Part shown: in pieces, positions 36,162-47,345 of the stretch
Layout: each line of letters begins with the position of its first letter
Numbering within the stretch: position 1 is the first letter of the stretch
Source: Mercurialis annua
Taxonomy: Eukaryota; Streptophyta; Magnoliopsida; Malpighiales; Euphorbiaceae
Assembly (NCBI RefSeq): GCF_937616625.2
Contig: NC_065576.1
Span: 15,936,501-16,000,500 of the forward strand
Length of the DNA stretch: 64,000 nucleotides
Reading direction: 5' to 3'
Made by a program: the position numbers and the translations under genes
Notes under the pieces: generated by a model
Seen by the model: the letters and a program-made list of their open reading frames with translations, nothing else
Told to the model about the DNA's origin: nothing
The model's database searches: none

Positions 36162-36405
36162 TGTCAAACCCCAATTCCCACTTCAATTCAACACTCTTCT
36201 CCTCAACATCAAATCATATTCACAAACTTTTACCTTTCAAAACTAGTACATTGTAATTAGAGCATATTCATTTATAATCTTCTATCACGAAAACCCTTAA
36301 TTTATTAAGTGGCTTTTGATAGTGTTTATTATTTCTTTCACAACCACTTCCATTTACTATCTTTCCAAATTTTTAAAATTTTACTTTCTATACTGATTTT
36401 TATTT
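36162..36405. promoter_or_regulatory. promoter and leader of the PHD/SWIB gene, cut short by a MULE
   Basis: Only 244 bp separate the minus-strand start codon from the left end of the MULE. The 9-bp target duplication of the element (36397-36405) is part of it. Any promoter sequence farther upstream is now displaced 12 kb to beyond 48325. Confidence 0.6.
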
Positions 36406-36661
36406 GGCCGAAGGTAAAAAAAAAAACCCTTGAATTTTTCAGAAAAGTGCAAGACAGCCTTTTTACTTTTTTCTGTCTCAAATCGACCTTTCAATTTTTT
36501 TTAAACAAAAAACCCTTTCCGTCCCCTTTTTTCCGTTAGCTTGCTGACCTGGCCGTTAAACCCGTTACCCACTCAGCTCACCATTTAATTTTTGCTGATA
36601 GGGCATTAATTACATTGCCCTGTTATCAAAATATTACCGTTTGGTAATAAATGAAGAAAAA
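36406..36661 (+). repeat. left TIR of the MuDR-like MULE
   Basis: Pairs with 48067-48325. The two share GGCCGAAGGTA, an AAAACCC(C/T)TGAA box, CAGAAAAGTGCAAGACA, CCGTCCCCTTTT, GGCCGTTAAACCCGTTACCC and ACATTGCCCTG, ending near AATAAATGAAGAAAAA. Differences are mostly single bases, so the element is not very old. Confidence 0.95.
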
Positions 36662-39149
36662 TCGTTTTCCCCTAACCCATATCAAATCCCTAACTTTTCT
36701 GATCTCAGTATCTTCTTCCCAAAAAAAAAAGAATCTGCAGTGAGTAGTTGCGTCAATTTTTTTAGGATTTTACTCTCTTTTAACTCTAAAAGTGGATTCC
36801 ATTCATTGTCATTTTGTGAAGAAGAAACAGTTGAAGAATCTTGGTGACCCTACATGAAAGGTATGTACTTTTGTCACTTTGCTACTGATTAATGCATAAA
36901 GTAATGGGTTGGTGATAATGCTTAAAATAATGCTTCATTATTTCGAAAAATGCACAACCAACTTGAAAAAATTGTTTTTAATTCATGGGTATTTGGGGTA
37001 ATTTCTTGCTGATTTAGGGTTTTTCATTGAGTCTTGTCATTTTAATTAGGGATTTGTAAAAATGTTCTGAAATTGATTTAGGGCTTGTAATGAGTCTGTG
37101 TATTTGATTTAGGGTTTGTTATACTATTTATGAAATTGATTTAGGGCTTTTAGGAAGCCTTATGGCTGTTGTGATTTGTGATATTGTGGTTTTGCAAATG
37201 TCTTATTTTCATTGCTTGGTTTACGGTCGGGATGGAGAAAATAATAGATGTTTGCTTCCATTTTGGGGGGACTTGGAGGAGCACCCCTTTTTTAAGTTAC
37301 GTCGACGATGTACAAGAATTCTTTCCCAACTTTGATGCTGACTACCTATCTCTTGATCACATTAGGGAAAGGTATCATAAGTACTTTGGATTCCCTAATG
37401 TGAGCAAGATTTTCTTTTGCATCAATAGAAGGCCCCTGTCAACCCACATGTTCCTGACACAAACGGATGCAGACATTTCTGAGGATAGTGAACCAGAAGG
37501 GTGATAGAATTAGGCTTGATGTTTACTCAGACCATGATGTGGACAGCCCTGTTTTTCTTGCAGATGTGCCTACACTGCCCTGGCATGATTCTCAAGGAGA
37601 CAGTGAGCATATTGATGTTTTGGAGTGAGATAAAGGGCCAACTGTTGATGTGGTAGATAAAGGCCCATGAGTTGATGTGGCAGATAAAGGCCCAGGAGTT
37701 GATGAGGTACATAACAGCCCAAGAGTTGATGAGGTAGTTATGGAGGCTGAAGATGGGCCAATGGAGGAGCCTGGTTTGCAGGGTGAGGCCCATTCTGAGA
37801 GTATTGAGGTTGAGGTTGAGGCTGACAGTATTGAGGTTAAGGCTGAGAATATTGAGGTTGAGGCTAATGTGGGGAATGATGCTGAGGGAGGAAGTGAGTC
37901 TGAAAATGTAGAGAGTTCAGATTCTGAGGGGGCAGATAATAAGGTTGAGGGGTCAGAAGGTGAGGGGTCAGATAATGAGGTTGAGGGGTCAGATATTGAT
38001 GTTGAGGGGTCAAATTCTGAATCTGATGAAGAGGGGTCAGATTCTGAATCTGTTGAAGAGGGGTCAGAGTCTGGTGGTTCAAAGGCAGAGGGTTCTAATG
38101 CTGCTTCTGGGTCCAAGGTAGAGAGTTCAGAGTCTAGTGGTTGTGAGGGGGATAAATCAGATGGAAATCAATCTACATATTTTTCTGATTCTGATTTGGG
38201 TTCATATGAGGTAGGAGGCAGTGGTAGTGATGAAGGGACTGCAAAAAGAAGAAAAAGTGGCAAGAGGAAATACAGTGAGAAATCAACTTCCGATCTGGCT
38301 GTTGGCATGACATTTGCTGATGCAGTAGAGGTAAAGAAAGCCATAGCTGATGTGTCAGTGGTCAATGGAAAGCCAATTAAGTTTATTAAGAATGAACCCA
38401 ATAGAGTTAGGGTAGGCTGTTTTGAAAAGAACTGTCCATTCTTGTTTTTTGCTGCTAGATCCTCAAAGGATGAAAGGATGATGATTATGACCCTAAATTT
38501 GACTCATAGATGTGGTAGGAAGTTCCAAAATAGGAGTGCAAGTGCTAGATTTGTGGCTGACAAGTTTGCAAAGAAATTAAAGCAAAACACTGAGTTGAAA
38601 AGTAGGGAAATGAATGAAAGAAGATTTTAAGGTGAATGTGTCAATTTCCATATGCAAGAGGGCAAAGAGAAAAGTGTTGACAGAACTAAACTCCAATTAC
38701 AAAGTTGAATTTGCAAGATTAGATGCCTATGCAGCTGAGATCAGAAGAACTAATCATGGCAGTAGTGTTCAAGTTGAAGTCTGTCCAATTATGGAAAGAG
38801 AAGGCAGAAGAGTGTTTAGGAGGATGTTTATATGCTTTGAGACTTGTAAGAGGGGATGGTTGAATGGCTGCAGACCCATCATAGGCATGGATGGCTGTTT
38901 TTTGAAAGGAGTAACCCAAGGTCAACTACTATGTGCTGTTGGCAAGGATGGTAACAACCATATGTACCCAATTGCTAGAGCTATTGTGGATGTGGAGGAC
39001 AAAGATAATTAGAGATGGTTCTTGGACTATCTCATTTTTGCCCTGGACTTGAAGAATGGTGTTGGCCTGACAATAATCTCAGATATGCAGAAGGTCAGTG
39101 GTTCCCTTAAAGTTAATTTCATTTTTGTGTTTTTTGTGTAATAACAAAA

Positions 39150-39300
39150 GTCCAGGGGGTTTTTTAAACCAACTTAATAAGTTCAGGGGTTTTTTTAAAC
39201 CAACTGAACAAGTTCAGGGATTTTTTTAAACCAACTTAACAAGTTCAGGGGGTTTTTTAAACCAACTTAACAAGTTCAGGGGTTTTTTAACCTAATAGAA
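39150..39300 (+). repeat. 31-bp intronic repeats resembling the TIR end, array 1
   Basis: Five units start at 39150, 39181, 39212, 39243 and 39274. Each runs GTTCAGGGGTTTTTTTAAACC plus about ten bases. The core also occurs at the right TIR terminus (48297-48318). Confidence 0.93.
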
Positions 39301-40710
39301 ACACAACTATTACCATTTTTAGCAACTTTAAACAAAGTTTGATAAATTTATTACAAGGGTTGGTGCCAGTTGCAAGTGAAGCACTTCCAAAGGCTGAGCA
39401 CGGATTTTGTGCTAGACATGTATATGCCAATTGGAGTAAGGACTGGAGAGGTGGTGAATTGAAGGTGAAGTTTTGGTCCTGTGCTTAGAGCACATATGAG
39501 GAAGAATTGATTGAAAACTTGAACAAGATGGCAGCTGACCATGGTGATCAAGCACCTCTTGACTTGCTCAAATACTTGCCTAATAAGTGGTGCAAAGCTT
39601 ACATCAGTGCCAGATGCAAATGTGACATGGTAGACAACAATGTATCAGAGACATTCAATTCTTGGGTGAATGAGTTTAGAGACAGACCAATTATCACACT
39701 CCTAGAAGAGATTAGAAAGAAGGTGATGACTAGGATAACTGAGTACAAGAAGTTCACTTCCATATGGCAGGGGGACTTCTCACCTGATTGCTTGGCTACC
39801 TTTGAGAGTAATTTCTTGTTGAGCACTGACTATGAGGTCATCTACAATGGTGATGATAGCTACGAGGTCAGTCATGGTGATGACCAACATACTGTGGTTG
39901 TGAAGCAGAAGGCTTGTACATGCAGGTTGTGAGATATTAGTGGGGTTCTATGTTCACACGCAATTGTAGCCATATACCATGCTGGTGGAAACCCATTGGA
40001 GTACATATGCAACTGCTTCAACAAGCGTATGTTTGAGAAATGCATATCACTTTGCACTACAACCTGTTAGGGGAGTGAAGTTTTGGCACTGTGATCAATA
40101 CCAGCCAATTGAGCCCCCACCATTCAAGAAACCACCTGGCAGGCCAAAGAAGAATAGGGTCAGGGACAAAAGTGAGTCAAAGAAGAATACGGTTAGGGAC
40201 AAAAGTGAGCCAAAGAGGCCAACGACCTCTCAGAAGTTGGGGAGAGCATGTGGTCGTGTTACATGTGGTCTATGTAAAGGGGTAGGCCACAACAAAAAAC
40301 CTTGCAAAAACAAAAATGATGGTCCTTCTACTATGGAGAATGAGGGACCAGCAGCAGTAAGGGGGGGACCAGCAGTGGTGAGAGAGGGACCAGCAGTTGT
40401 GAGAGAGGGACCAACAGTGGTAAGAGAGGGACCACCAGTTGTGAGAGAGGGACCACCACAACCTACTCATGTCAATGTTGGTACTAGAGGACCACCATTA
40501 ACTCAAGAATCAACGGTATGTCATTTGCCTTTCTATTTTTTTGGTCCAGTGTTTCAAATTTAACCTAATGTATTTTGCCTTTTGTAGAGCTTTCCAAGAA
40601 CTTTCCAGGGAAATGCAAGGCAAAAACTGAAAGTGAGAAAGGCACTTGCTAGAGACTATGCAAAGAATGTCGGCAAAGAACAACTCAACAGTGGTGTTGG
40701 GGTGACTTAT

Positions 40711-42261
40711 TGTTGGCAAATAATCGCAAGTGTACGATATCGCTCAAGTAATATAACTTGGAAGACCAAGTATCGATCCCACAAGGAACAATGAACTAAA
40801 CAACTAATTTCTAATATTCTTTAATTGGCTAGTAGGAAAATAAATGAATTTGTGTAAACTAATTATGATCTAAAGTGAATTAACTCAAGTAATTAGACTA
40901 AAAATCTGAAATCAAACAAATAAATTGAAGTTTAAACAATAATGGTAAAAAGCTCAAGGATTGATAATTCCAAATAAACTAGTAGAAGAATGGATCAAAA
41001 TTTATCTAGTGATTTTATTATGAATCGAGCTATTCTAATGCACCGAATCCCGCTCTCTCAAGCCTCAAGGATTCAAATAAAATCACAACCTAATTAGCTA
41101 ATCAATTATTAACTTGCTCTCACAATATTAAAACTGAATTAAATAACTAAATTGTAATTATGAAGCAAACTCAACGACTACCTAAATTCCGACCCGCTCT
41201 CACGGTGTTTTCCTCTAAGTTTTTAATTACCTATGTCTATTTAATTAACAATCTCTCAATTAGTTAATTAAACACAAAATCATGAACTAAGTGATCAAAT
41301 TAATTCAAGCCTTAATCTTAGTAATTAAAACACAATTTTACTCACTTAATAAATCCTAATCCAATTCGAAAACTAATCTAAGTGTTCATATCAATCCCCG
41401 AACAAAGGATTTAGTTACACATGCTTAAGCTTAAATTAAACAAAGAAGAAGATGAAGATTTAAACATAATTAGAATAAATACCGGAGTTGTCAATTTCGG
41501 AAGAATCGTCTAGATTAAACTTGAAATCTTCACAATCGTTCTTTGCAGAAACTAATAATAAACTACTTATAAACTGCTGAGAAATAGAAGCTAAAACGCT
41601 ATTTTAAGAGAATGAAAATAAAACTAATGTAGTCTAAATTATTCTACGTATTAAATTGAGTCTAGTACAAGGTCTTTATATAGTAGGAGAAGTTCCGGAG
41701 TCTTCTAATTCGTATTACAAATCAATTTGTAATAGGAATTGTAATTGTAATTGGAGTAGGAATTTCAGTCCAATTCAAAGTCTGCTGCACGTGTATTTTC
41801 CTTCTTTCCCGTTCGGGAAGCCATGGTTCCGTTCGTGACATGCCCAATTTTCTTCTTTCCCGAACGGAAGCCTCTTTCACGTTCGAAAAAACTGTAGACC
41901 GAAAGCTTTGAGATCTGATTCCTTCTTGAGTCCCGAACGGGACAAGGCTTTTTCGTTCGGGACTCATGCTCACTCTGCATGGTTTCCGTTCGTGAAACCT
42001 TTGTTTCGAACGGGAACAACCCCTTTTTTCCTCAATCTCGTTCGTGAACTTCAATTCCTTCGTCCGCAAGCTACGCTTTTTACTCGTACACGCAATCCAC
42101 CATAATTTTGCCCCAAATAGTCGGTTTTCACCTAATTTCCACTGAAACACTAACAAACACTATTAAACGTAAAAACGCCAAATAATGTAAAAAAACAATA
42201 CTACACATGATGAAAACCGAGTAAAATCGACCCTAAATATAGGAGTAAAATACTCCTATCA
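40711..42261 (-). repeat. 3' LTR of the nested Athila-like element
   Basis: On the minus strand it opens TGATAGGAGTATTTTACTCC just after the purine tract and closes TTGCCAACA. It includes several CCCGAACGGG / CCCGTTCGGG boxes (41810-42020). No coding sequence is seen. Confidence 0.75.
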
Positions 42262-42274
42262 AACCTCCTCACAC

Positions 42275-43998
42275 TTAACCTTTGCTTGTCCTCAAGCAAG
42301 AAATAAATCTTACTCTACAAAATATGTTAGAAATCATTAGCATATAACTTAACAATAAATCAATCAAAGAAATCCCCGACCCTATGAATAATATGAAAAA
42401 CAACCTTCTAAAACCGACAACTAAATAATGATGCAATCGAATAACAATAATAATTCTATGACATAATTCAATATAACAACGGTTACTAACTCATTAGTAC
42501 AAGGTCAAATTGAATCACACTTCAAGCTTCACTATCACTTGCGGGACATGGAAAATAATCAATTTTTCACTTAGGCAAATCATAGCACAATTTAGTAAAA
42601 ACTAAGCTAATGGCATCAATATATCAACAAGTAGGGTATATAACAAAGAAAGCTCACAATTGAAAACATGAATACTCACCATAAGCTTGCTCATAGTCCC
42701 GGACTCCGCTACTTGATTCGGTAATCAACAAAAATCATATGGTCTTTTATTGGGTTGTAATGTGGCTAAGGTAAAGGGTAGGTAAAAAGGTTAAACAAAG
42801 GCTAATTATCAACTTAATACACTATTTATTACTACTATTAACTTCTAGGTTGATCTAACTCCGGTTTTGCGTTTATGTGAACTTATAACTTTCTTTTATT
42901 TTTGAATTACGCTTTACTCCTTGCTTTTTGCAATCTCAGAATTTTTTTTTTTCTTTTTTTTTTTTTTCTTTTGAAGCTTTTGCTTGCAAATTTTTATCTC
43001 TTTTTTTTTTTTCAATCTTTTTCAAGGCGCAATCTTAATCTTTTAAGCACAATGTAGTTCACTTTCCTTTTTTCACTAATCTCGAGTTATTAATCACCTA
43101 TATTCATCATAATCATAACAAATAATATATAAAGTTGATAAGGTAAACAAAAGAGGTAAAGCATAGAACGGTAAAGGGTAAAATACGGTAAAAACAATAA
43201 AAAGGTTTAAGGCTCAAATTGGTGTAATCTAAGGGATAAAGGGTAGTCTATTTAAGTGGTCTAAAAGAAAGGTTATACCTAATTGCCATAATCATCTAAT
43301 TGTTGAAAACTCAATCGTGTAACTTTAAACGGACACCGAGCAAGTTCTAGGATTAAAACATGAAATCAACACTCACAACAAGGAAATTAAGCTCAAAACT
43401 CTCAAAAGTGTGTAGTGTTATGCCATAAACTCAATTCCTACTTAAATTATGCTACTTATGCCAAAAGTTTAAAAACGACTATAAAAATAAACAATCAACA
43501 TGTCATGAATCCGCATCAAGTTATTCAATTATGTTTCAACGATTTGAACAAGTCTAAATTTTGAATTCACCCTTATTTCATCGGATTATGTCAACGAATT
43601 ATTAAGTCATTAAGCAAGCATCGCTTATCAATTGTCGAATTAAGAAATCGCGTTCATACATTCATTGATTCGGGGAAATCTAAGATTGACAAATTAATTA
43701 AGATACACACCAAATCAACTAACACTTTCATATTTAAAAGACAACGATTTAAAGCGATACAAGACCTTGAAATAAACTAATTTAACACCTAATACAATAT
43801 ACTAAAAAGAAAATAACATCCTAATAAAAATAAACTAAAACTGAAAATAAAGATAAATCACCGAAACATAACCCAAACGAAAAATAAATTTTTCTTCCCC
43901 CCTCCTCACACTATTTCTAGCTATGTCCCCAAAGCTAAGAAATAAAATAAAAATAGAAAAATTGAAAAGAGTTTGGGTTTAGAAAAACAAATCTCGCT
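42275..43998 (-). other. non-coding region between the gag-like frame and the 3' LTR
   Basis: About 1.7 kb, AT-rich, with homopolymer T tracts near 42935-43015. No protease, reverse transcriptase or integrase trace is visible, so the element depended on enzymes from elsewhere. Confidence 0.7.
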
Positions 43999-45345
43999 CT
44001 AGTCAAAGGCCGGTGGATCCGGTGATGGTTCCGGTGATGGATAACGCTCTCCGCCGGCGGCATTAAAATAACCCCGAAGAAAATCCTCTTGCCGATTAAG
44101 TCGTGCTCGCATTCGATCTTGCCTCCATTGTAGTTGTGCAAGACCAACATGTTGTTCACGTCGGATATCTTCAAGTAATTTTTGGTTAGTTTCCCAACCA
44201 ACCCGGTTTTGCTCCCATCCGGTCCGGTTTTGCTCAACCAACTCAGAAAACCGTTGGTCAAACCCGGAAACATGAGCCGCTTCTCCGGCTTGAGAAGTTC
44301 CCGCGGGTTCCTTCCCCGCTCTTCTTCCTTCTCCTCCTTCTTCTTCCCGTGCTACCTCTTCTCTTCGTGTTCGTGCCACCAATCGTACCCTTCTATTATA
44401 GGGAATAACTCTCCCCTTCTTCACAAACCCGGCAACATCCAAATGGTTGATATTAAGAGACCGTGCTAGAATGGTCTCAAAAGTCGCCAAAGTAGACGCC
44501 GTAGGCATACAATTGTATTTCTCGGCCAAAGCACGAATAATGAAACCATAGCCAATCTTGGATAATTCGGATGGAACTTCCCTCAATCGCTTCAAAAGAC
44601 GATACGCCGTGTTGACTTGGTAGGCTTCTATCTCCGGATGCAAAATAGCATTCAAAGCTAAAAGATCACTCTTGGCCACCTTCGTATATTCACCACGCCC
44701 GCCAAACGAGTGCCCAAACCACTTCACAAACACCACAATAGCTATGTCTTTGATTTCATTAATTTTGGATCCCCTTGTCCGATAATCATCACGATCCGTC
44801 AATTCTCTCCATATCTCCACTTGATCAAAATTTTGATCCCAATCTATCAACCCCGTTCCCCTCATTCCAAACATTTCCACCAAATCTTCAACACTAAGTG
44901 TATGGCTAGTGTTGTTGATGCGGAAAGAAATAGATGAAGGAGAACCGCTAACCGGTTTGAGAGTAGAGAAGAATTCACGAGTAATTTCATCGTAAGAGTG
45001 ATGACTAACCTTTGATAATGCCGATAACCCCAAAATATCCAAATAACGCTCCACCTCATCCTTGATGCCAAGGCTTTCCATATCATCAAAATCGATTTGA
45101 AATGGAATTACCATTTCCCTTTCTTTGATACTCAAATATAAATCACCTTCCTCCTCCGTATGGATTTGGAAAGGTGCGTTATAGCGAGTAGTCAATATTG
45201 CCGAGGTGTTAACCCGAGATGAGGATGGAGCGGTTGATTTAGTACGTCCCCTTCCCACGGCCGGTAAGGGTGGATTCGCCGCTTCTTGATTTCTCGTGCT
45301 TGAACGACGGATTGGTTGATTTTCGGCATTCTTGCTTCGCACCAT
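43999..45345 (-). CDS. Athila ORF1/gag-like protein of the nested element, 448 aa, open
   Basis: A single open frame of 448 codons. The first 60 residues are basic and Ser/Thr-rich with RRSSTRNQE. The central domain (about 70-330) resembles the ATHILA ORF-1 / putative plant transposon protein families: SIKEREMVIPFQIDFDDM, YLDILGLSAL, YDEITREFFSTL and SVEDLVEMFGMRGTGLIDW. The C-terminal third is charged, with a likely coiled coil (QRFSELVEQNRTGWEQNR) and an acidic, Pro/Ser-rich end. No CCHC knuckle and no protease are visible. It probably provides a structural particle protein. The frame is intact, in contrast to the transposase around it, which suggests a recent insertion. Family assignment is from memory. 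Confidence 0.8.
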   Translation of the reverse strand: MVRSKNAENQPIRRSSTRNQEAANPPLPAVGRGRTKSTAPSSSRVNTSAILTTRYNAPFQIHTEEEGDLYLSIKEREMVIPFQIDFDDMESLGIKDEVERYLDILGLSALSKVSHHSYDEITREFFSTLKPVSGSPSSISFRINNTSHTLSVEDLVEMFGMRGTGLIDWDQNFDQVEIWRELTDRDDYRTRGSKINEIKDIAIVVFVKWFGHSFGGRGEYTKVAKSDLLALNAILHPEIEAYQVNTAYRLLKRLREVPSELSKIGYGFIIRALAEKYNCMPTASTLATFETILARSLNINHLDVAGFVKKGRVIPYNRRVRLVARTRREEVAREEEGGEGRRAGKEPAGTSQAGEAAHVSGFDQRFSELVEQNRTGWEQNRVGWETNQKLLEDIRREQHVGLAQLQWRQDRMRARLNRQEDFLRGYFNAAGGERYPSPEPSPDPPAFD

Positions 45346-45794
45346 GATTGCGGAATGAGAATGTTTCTAAGCAAAAATTTGGAGAATAAGAAAAGAAGAA
45401 TGTTAGAAGAAGAATATGTGTGAAATAAAAAGTAGAAAAATGCAAGGTATTTATAGGAAAAATATAACAAATCTCAAGATTTCCCACCACTAAATTCAAA
45501 CTCTCCATTTAATAACTTAGATTTGATTTAACGGTTTAGATTGAAACCATGTATCAATCCAAGTGAAATTTAAACACTAATGAATGGTTTGGATTTGCCA
45601 AATCATCAATCCAAGTGAAAAATTCAAATTTTTGCAAAGCACAAATCTCAAAGAAACACAAGTTTCAAAAGAAACACAAGTCTCAAAAGAAACACAAGTC
45701 CCAAGAAATCTACTACACTTTAATTCAAAATTCAAAATTCAAATTTTTCAAAATTTTTGATGCTTCCCGAACGGGAATAATTTAATCCCGAACG

Positions 45795-46275
45795 GGATTA
45801 GGCTTAATTCTCAGAACCCATTTTGTCCCGTTCGAAATACTAACGAAACAAGGCAAAATTTCCTTGTTTCCCGAACGGGAATAGGCTTTCCCGAACGGGA
45901 CAAAGGCAAAATTTGCCTAGTCCCGAACGGGATTACCCATTCACGTTCGAAAAAGTTAGAAGCCGAGGGCTCTTTCTCGAACGGGAATAGTGTGTCTCGT
46001 ACGGGACAAAGGCAAAATTTGCCTAGTCCCGAACGGGATTAGCCATTCACGTTCGAAAAAAATAGGGGCTGAGGGCTGCTTCCCGAACGGGAATAGCCTT
46101 TCCCGAACGGGACAAAGGCAAAATTTGCCTAGTCCCGAACAGGATTAGCCATTCACGTTCGAAAAAAATGGGGGCTGAGGGCTGCTTCCCGAACGGGAAT
46201 AGCCTTTCCCGAACGGGACAAAGGCAAAATTTGCCTAGTCCCGAACGGGATTAGCCATTCCCGAACGGGACAAAG
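45795..46275 (-). repeat. 106-bp tandem array with CCCGAACGGG palindromes
   Basis: CAAAGGCAAAATTTGCC recurs at exactly 106-bp steps (45901, 46007, 46113 and 46219). Each unit has three or four copies of a CCCGAACGGG box and one ACGTTCGAAAAA box. The same boxes occur singly in the 3' LTR (41810-42020), so the array appears to be an amplified piece of the missing 5' LTR. Confidence 0.9.
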
Positions 46276-46308
46276 ACTTCTTTTTTGGTGAGAATTCTTT
46301 CACTAGCT

Positions 46309-46460
46309 GTTAGGGTTTTTTTTAAACCTAATAATAAAGTTCAGGGTTTTTTTTTGAACCTAATAGTAAAATTCAGGGGTTTTTTTAAACCTAATAGTAA
46401 AATTCAGGGGTTTTTTTTAAACCTAATAATAAAGTTCAGGGGTTTTTTTAAACATATTTT
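46309..46460 (+). repeat. 31-bp intronic repeats resembling the TIR end, array 2
   Basis: Units start near 46309, 46339, 46371, 46402 and 46434, each of the form GTTCAGGGGTTTTTTTAAACCTAATA. They lie in the last transposase intron, just before its AG at 46474-46475, and match array 1 and the TIR terminus. Confidence 0.93.
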
Positions 46461-47345
46461 CCCTTTATTTTGCAGGGCTCAACCACTGCTTCCCCAGTTG
46501 TTGATCCTGGAAATGTGGTAGCAGCCCAACAACACACGGATGCTTGGTCCTTCAAGTATGCACTAAGGCAGAGGAACCCACTATTGGCTCCAACAAAAAG
46601 GACATGTACAGAAGGGTTGAGGAAAATCAATTTTACTCCAAATGGTCAAGGTCCAGTGAATTTGCCTTTCAAAGATGTGACATACAAGGGAAATCCTGCT
46701 GTAACCTTAACCCAATTGCAGAGCCAAGCCAAAAAAAGGAAGACATCTACAAGGAATGAAGAAAGCAGTGAACAGTTGCCACAATCCCAACCTATTATGA
46801 CCAGAAGGAAGCAACAAGTTCAAGCAGAAAACACTGCATAAGGGCTGCCAATTTTTGTGAATATTTTGGATACTGCATTTTGTAAAGGGCTAAACCTTAA
46901 GAAACGGTCTTCATATAGTACTAGGCATACTATTTTTGTGCAGTATTTTTGTAAAGGGCTAAAAACTGTTCCTTTAGATAGCATTATGATATGATTACAA
47001 AAACAGCTATATGCTTATCAGGTTTAGTTATTTTGTAAAGGGCTAAAAAATGTTCCTTTAGATAGCATTATGATATGATTACAAAAACAGTTATATGCTT
47101 ATCAGGTTTAGTTATTTTGAAAAGGGCTAAAACTGCTCCTTTTGTTAAGGTTTTCCAGATTCTATAATATGGTATAGCACTTAATGTTACTTGGTTTTAT
47201 ATGTTTTATTTGTTTATGTTCCTTAACTGCTTTATAGTACATTGCATATCAAAAATTACAATCACAGTGACATATGTATTAACTAACCAAAGAAAAAAAC
47301 ACATAAATTACAATAACATTTGGAATATCAAACTGGTGTATTTCA

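Larger units (their letters stand above)
40711..46275 (-). mobile_element. non-autonomous Athila/TR-GAG-like LTR element nested in the MULE
   Basis: Read on the minus strand. From the right: a 106-bp repeat array (46275-45795), a gag-like frame (45345-43999), about 1.7 kb of non-coding DNA with no pol, a purine-rich tract (42274-42262) and a 3' LTR (42261-40711). The phrase CTTGCTTGAGGACAAGC (about 42281-42297) before the LTR and the LTR end CACTTGCGATTATTTGCC are familiar from Athila/Tat-type elements. No second LTR copy is visible at the right end, so the 5' LTR is lost or rearranged. The left flank is CTTAT; no clean matching duplication is found on the right. Confidence 0.75.
37232..46841 (+). 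pseudogene. mudrA-like MULE transposase, broken, split by a nested element
   Basis: Parts in order: an N-terminal MULE segment (37232-37504), a very acidic Ser/Glu/Asp region (37560-38200) and the FADAVEVKKAIADVSVVN DNA-binding-type region. The catalytic core follows: IIGMDGCFLKG near 38880, then ISDMQK near 39080, and NNVSETFN near 39645. Then come a SWIM finger (CTC near 39920, CSHA near 39950) and a CCHC knuckle (CGLCKGVGHNKKPC, about 40265-40310). The last exon is 46476-46841. Introns are at about 39092-39354, 40516-40587 and the one ending at 46475. Breaks: frameshifts near 37500, 38620 and 40030, and stops at 37626, 37668, 39010, 39486 and 39930. A retroelement separates 40710 from the last exon. 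The product would be a nuclear DDE transposase in an intact copy. Confidence 0.92.

Noticed and set aside
37592..38116. Antisense 174-codon Ser/Pro-rich frame
   Set aside because: It is the mirror of the acidic GAGGGGTCAGA-type repeats of the transposase on the plus strand.
40711..40715. Target duplication of the Athila-like element
   Set aside because: The left flank CTTAT has no exact partner near 46275; CTTCT is close but not enough.
43999..45345. Host gene for an uncharacterised 448-aa protein
   Set aside because: It lies between an LTR and an LTR-derived array in a nested element, and its central domain resembles Athila ORF1/gag.
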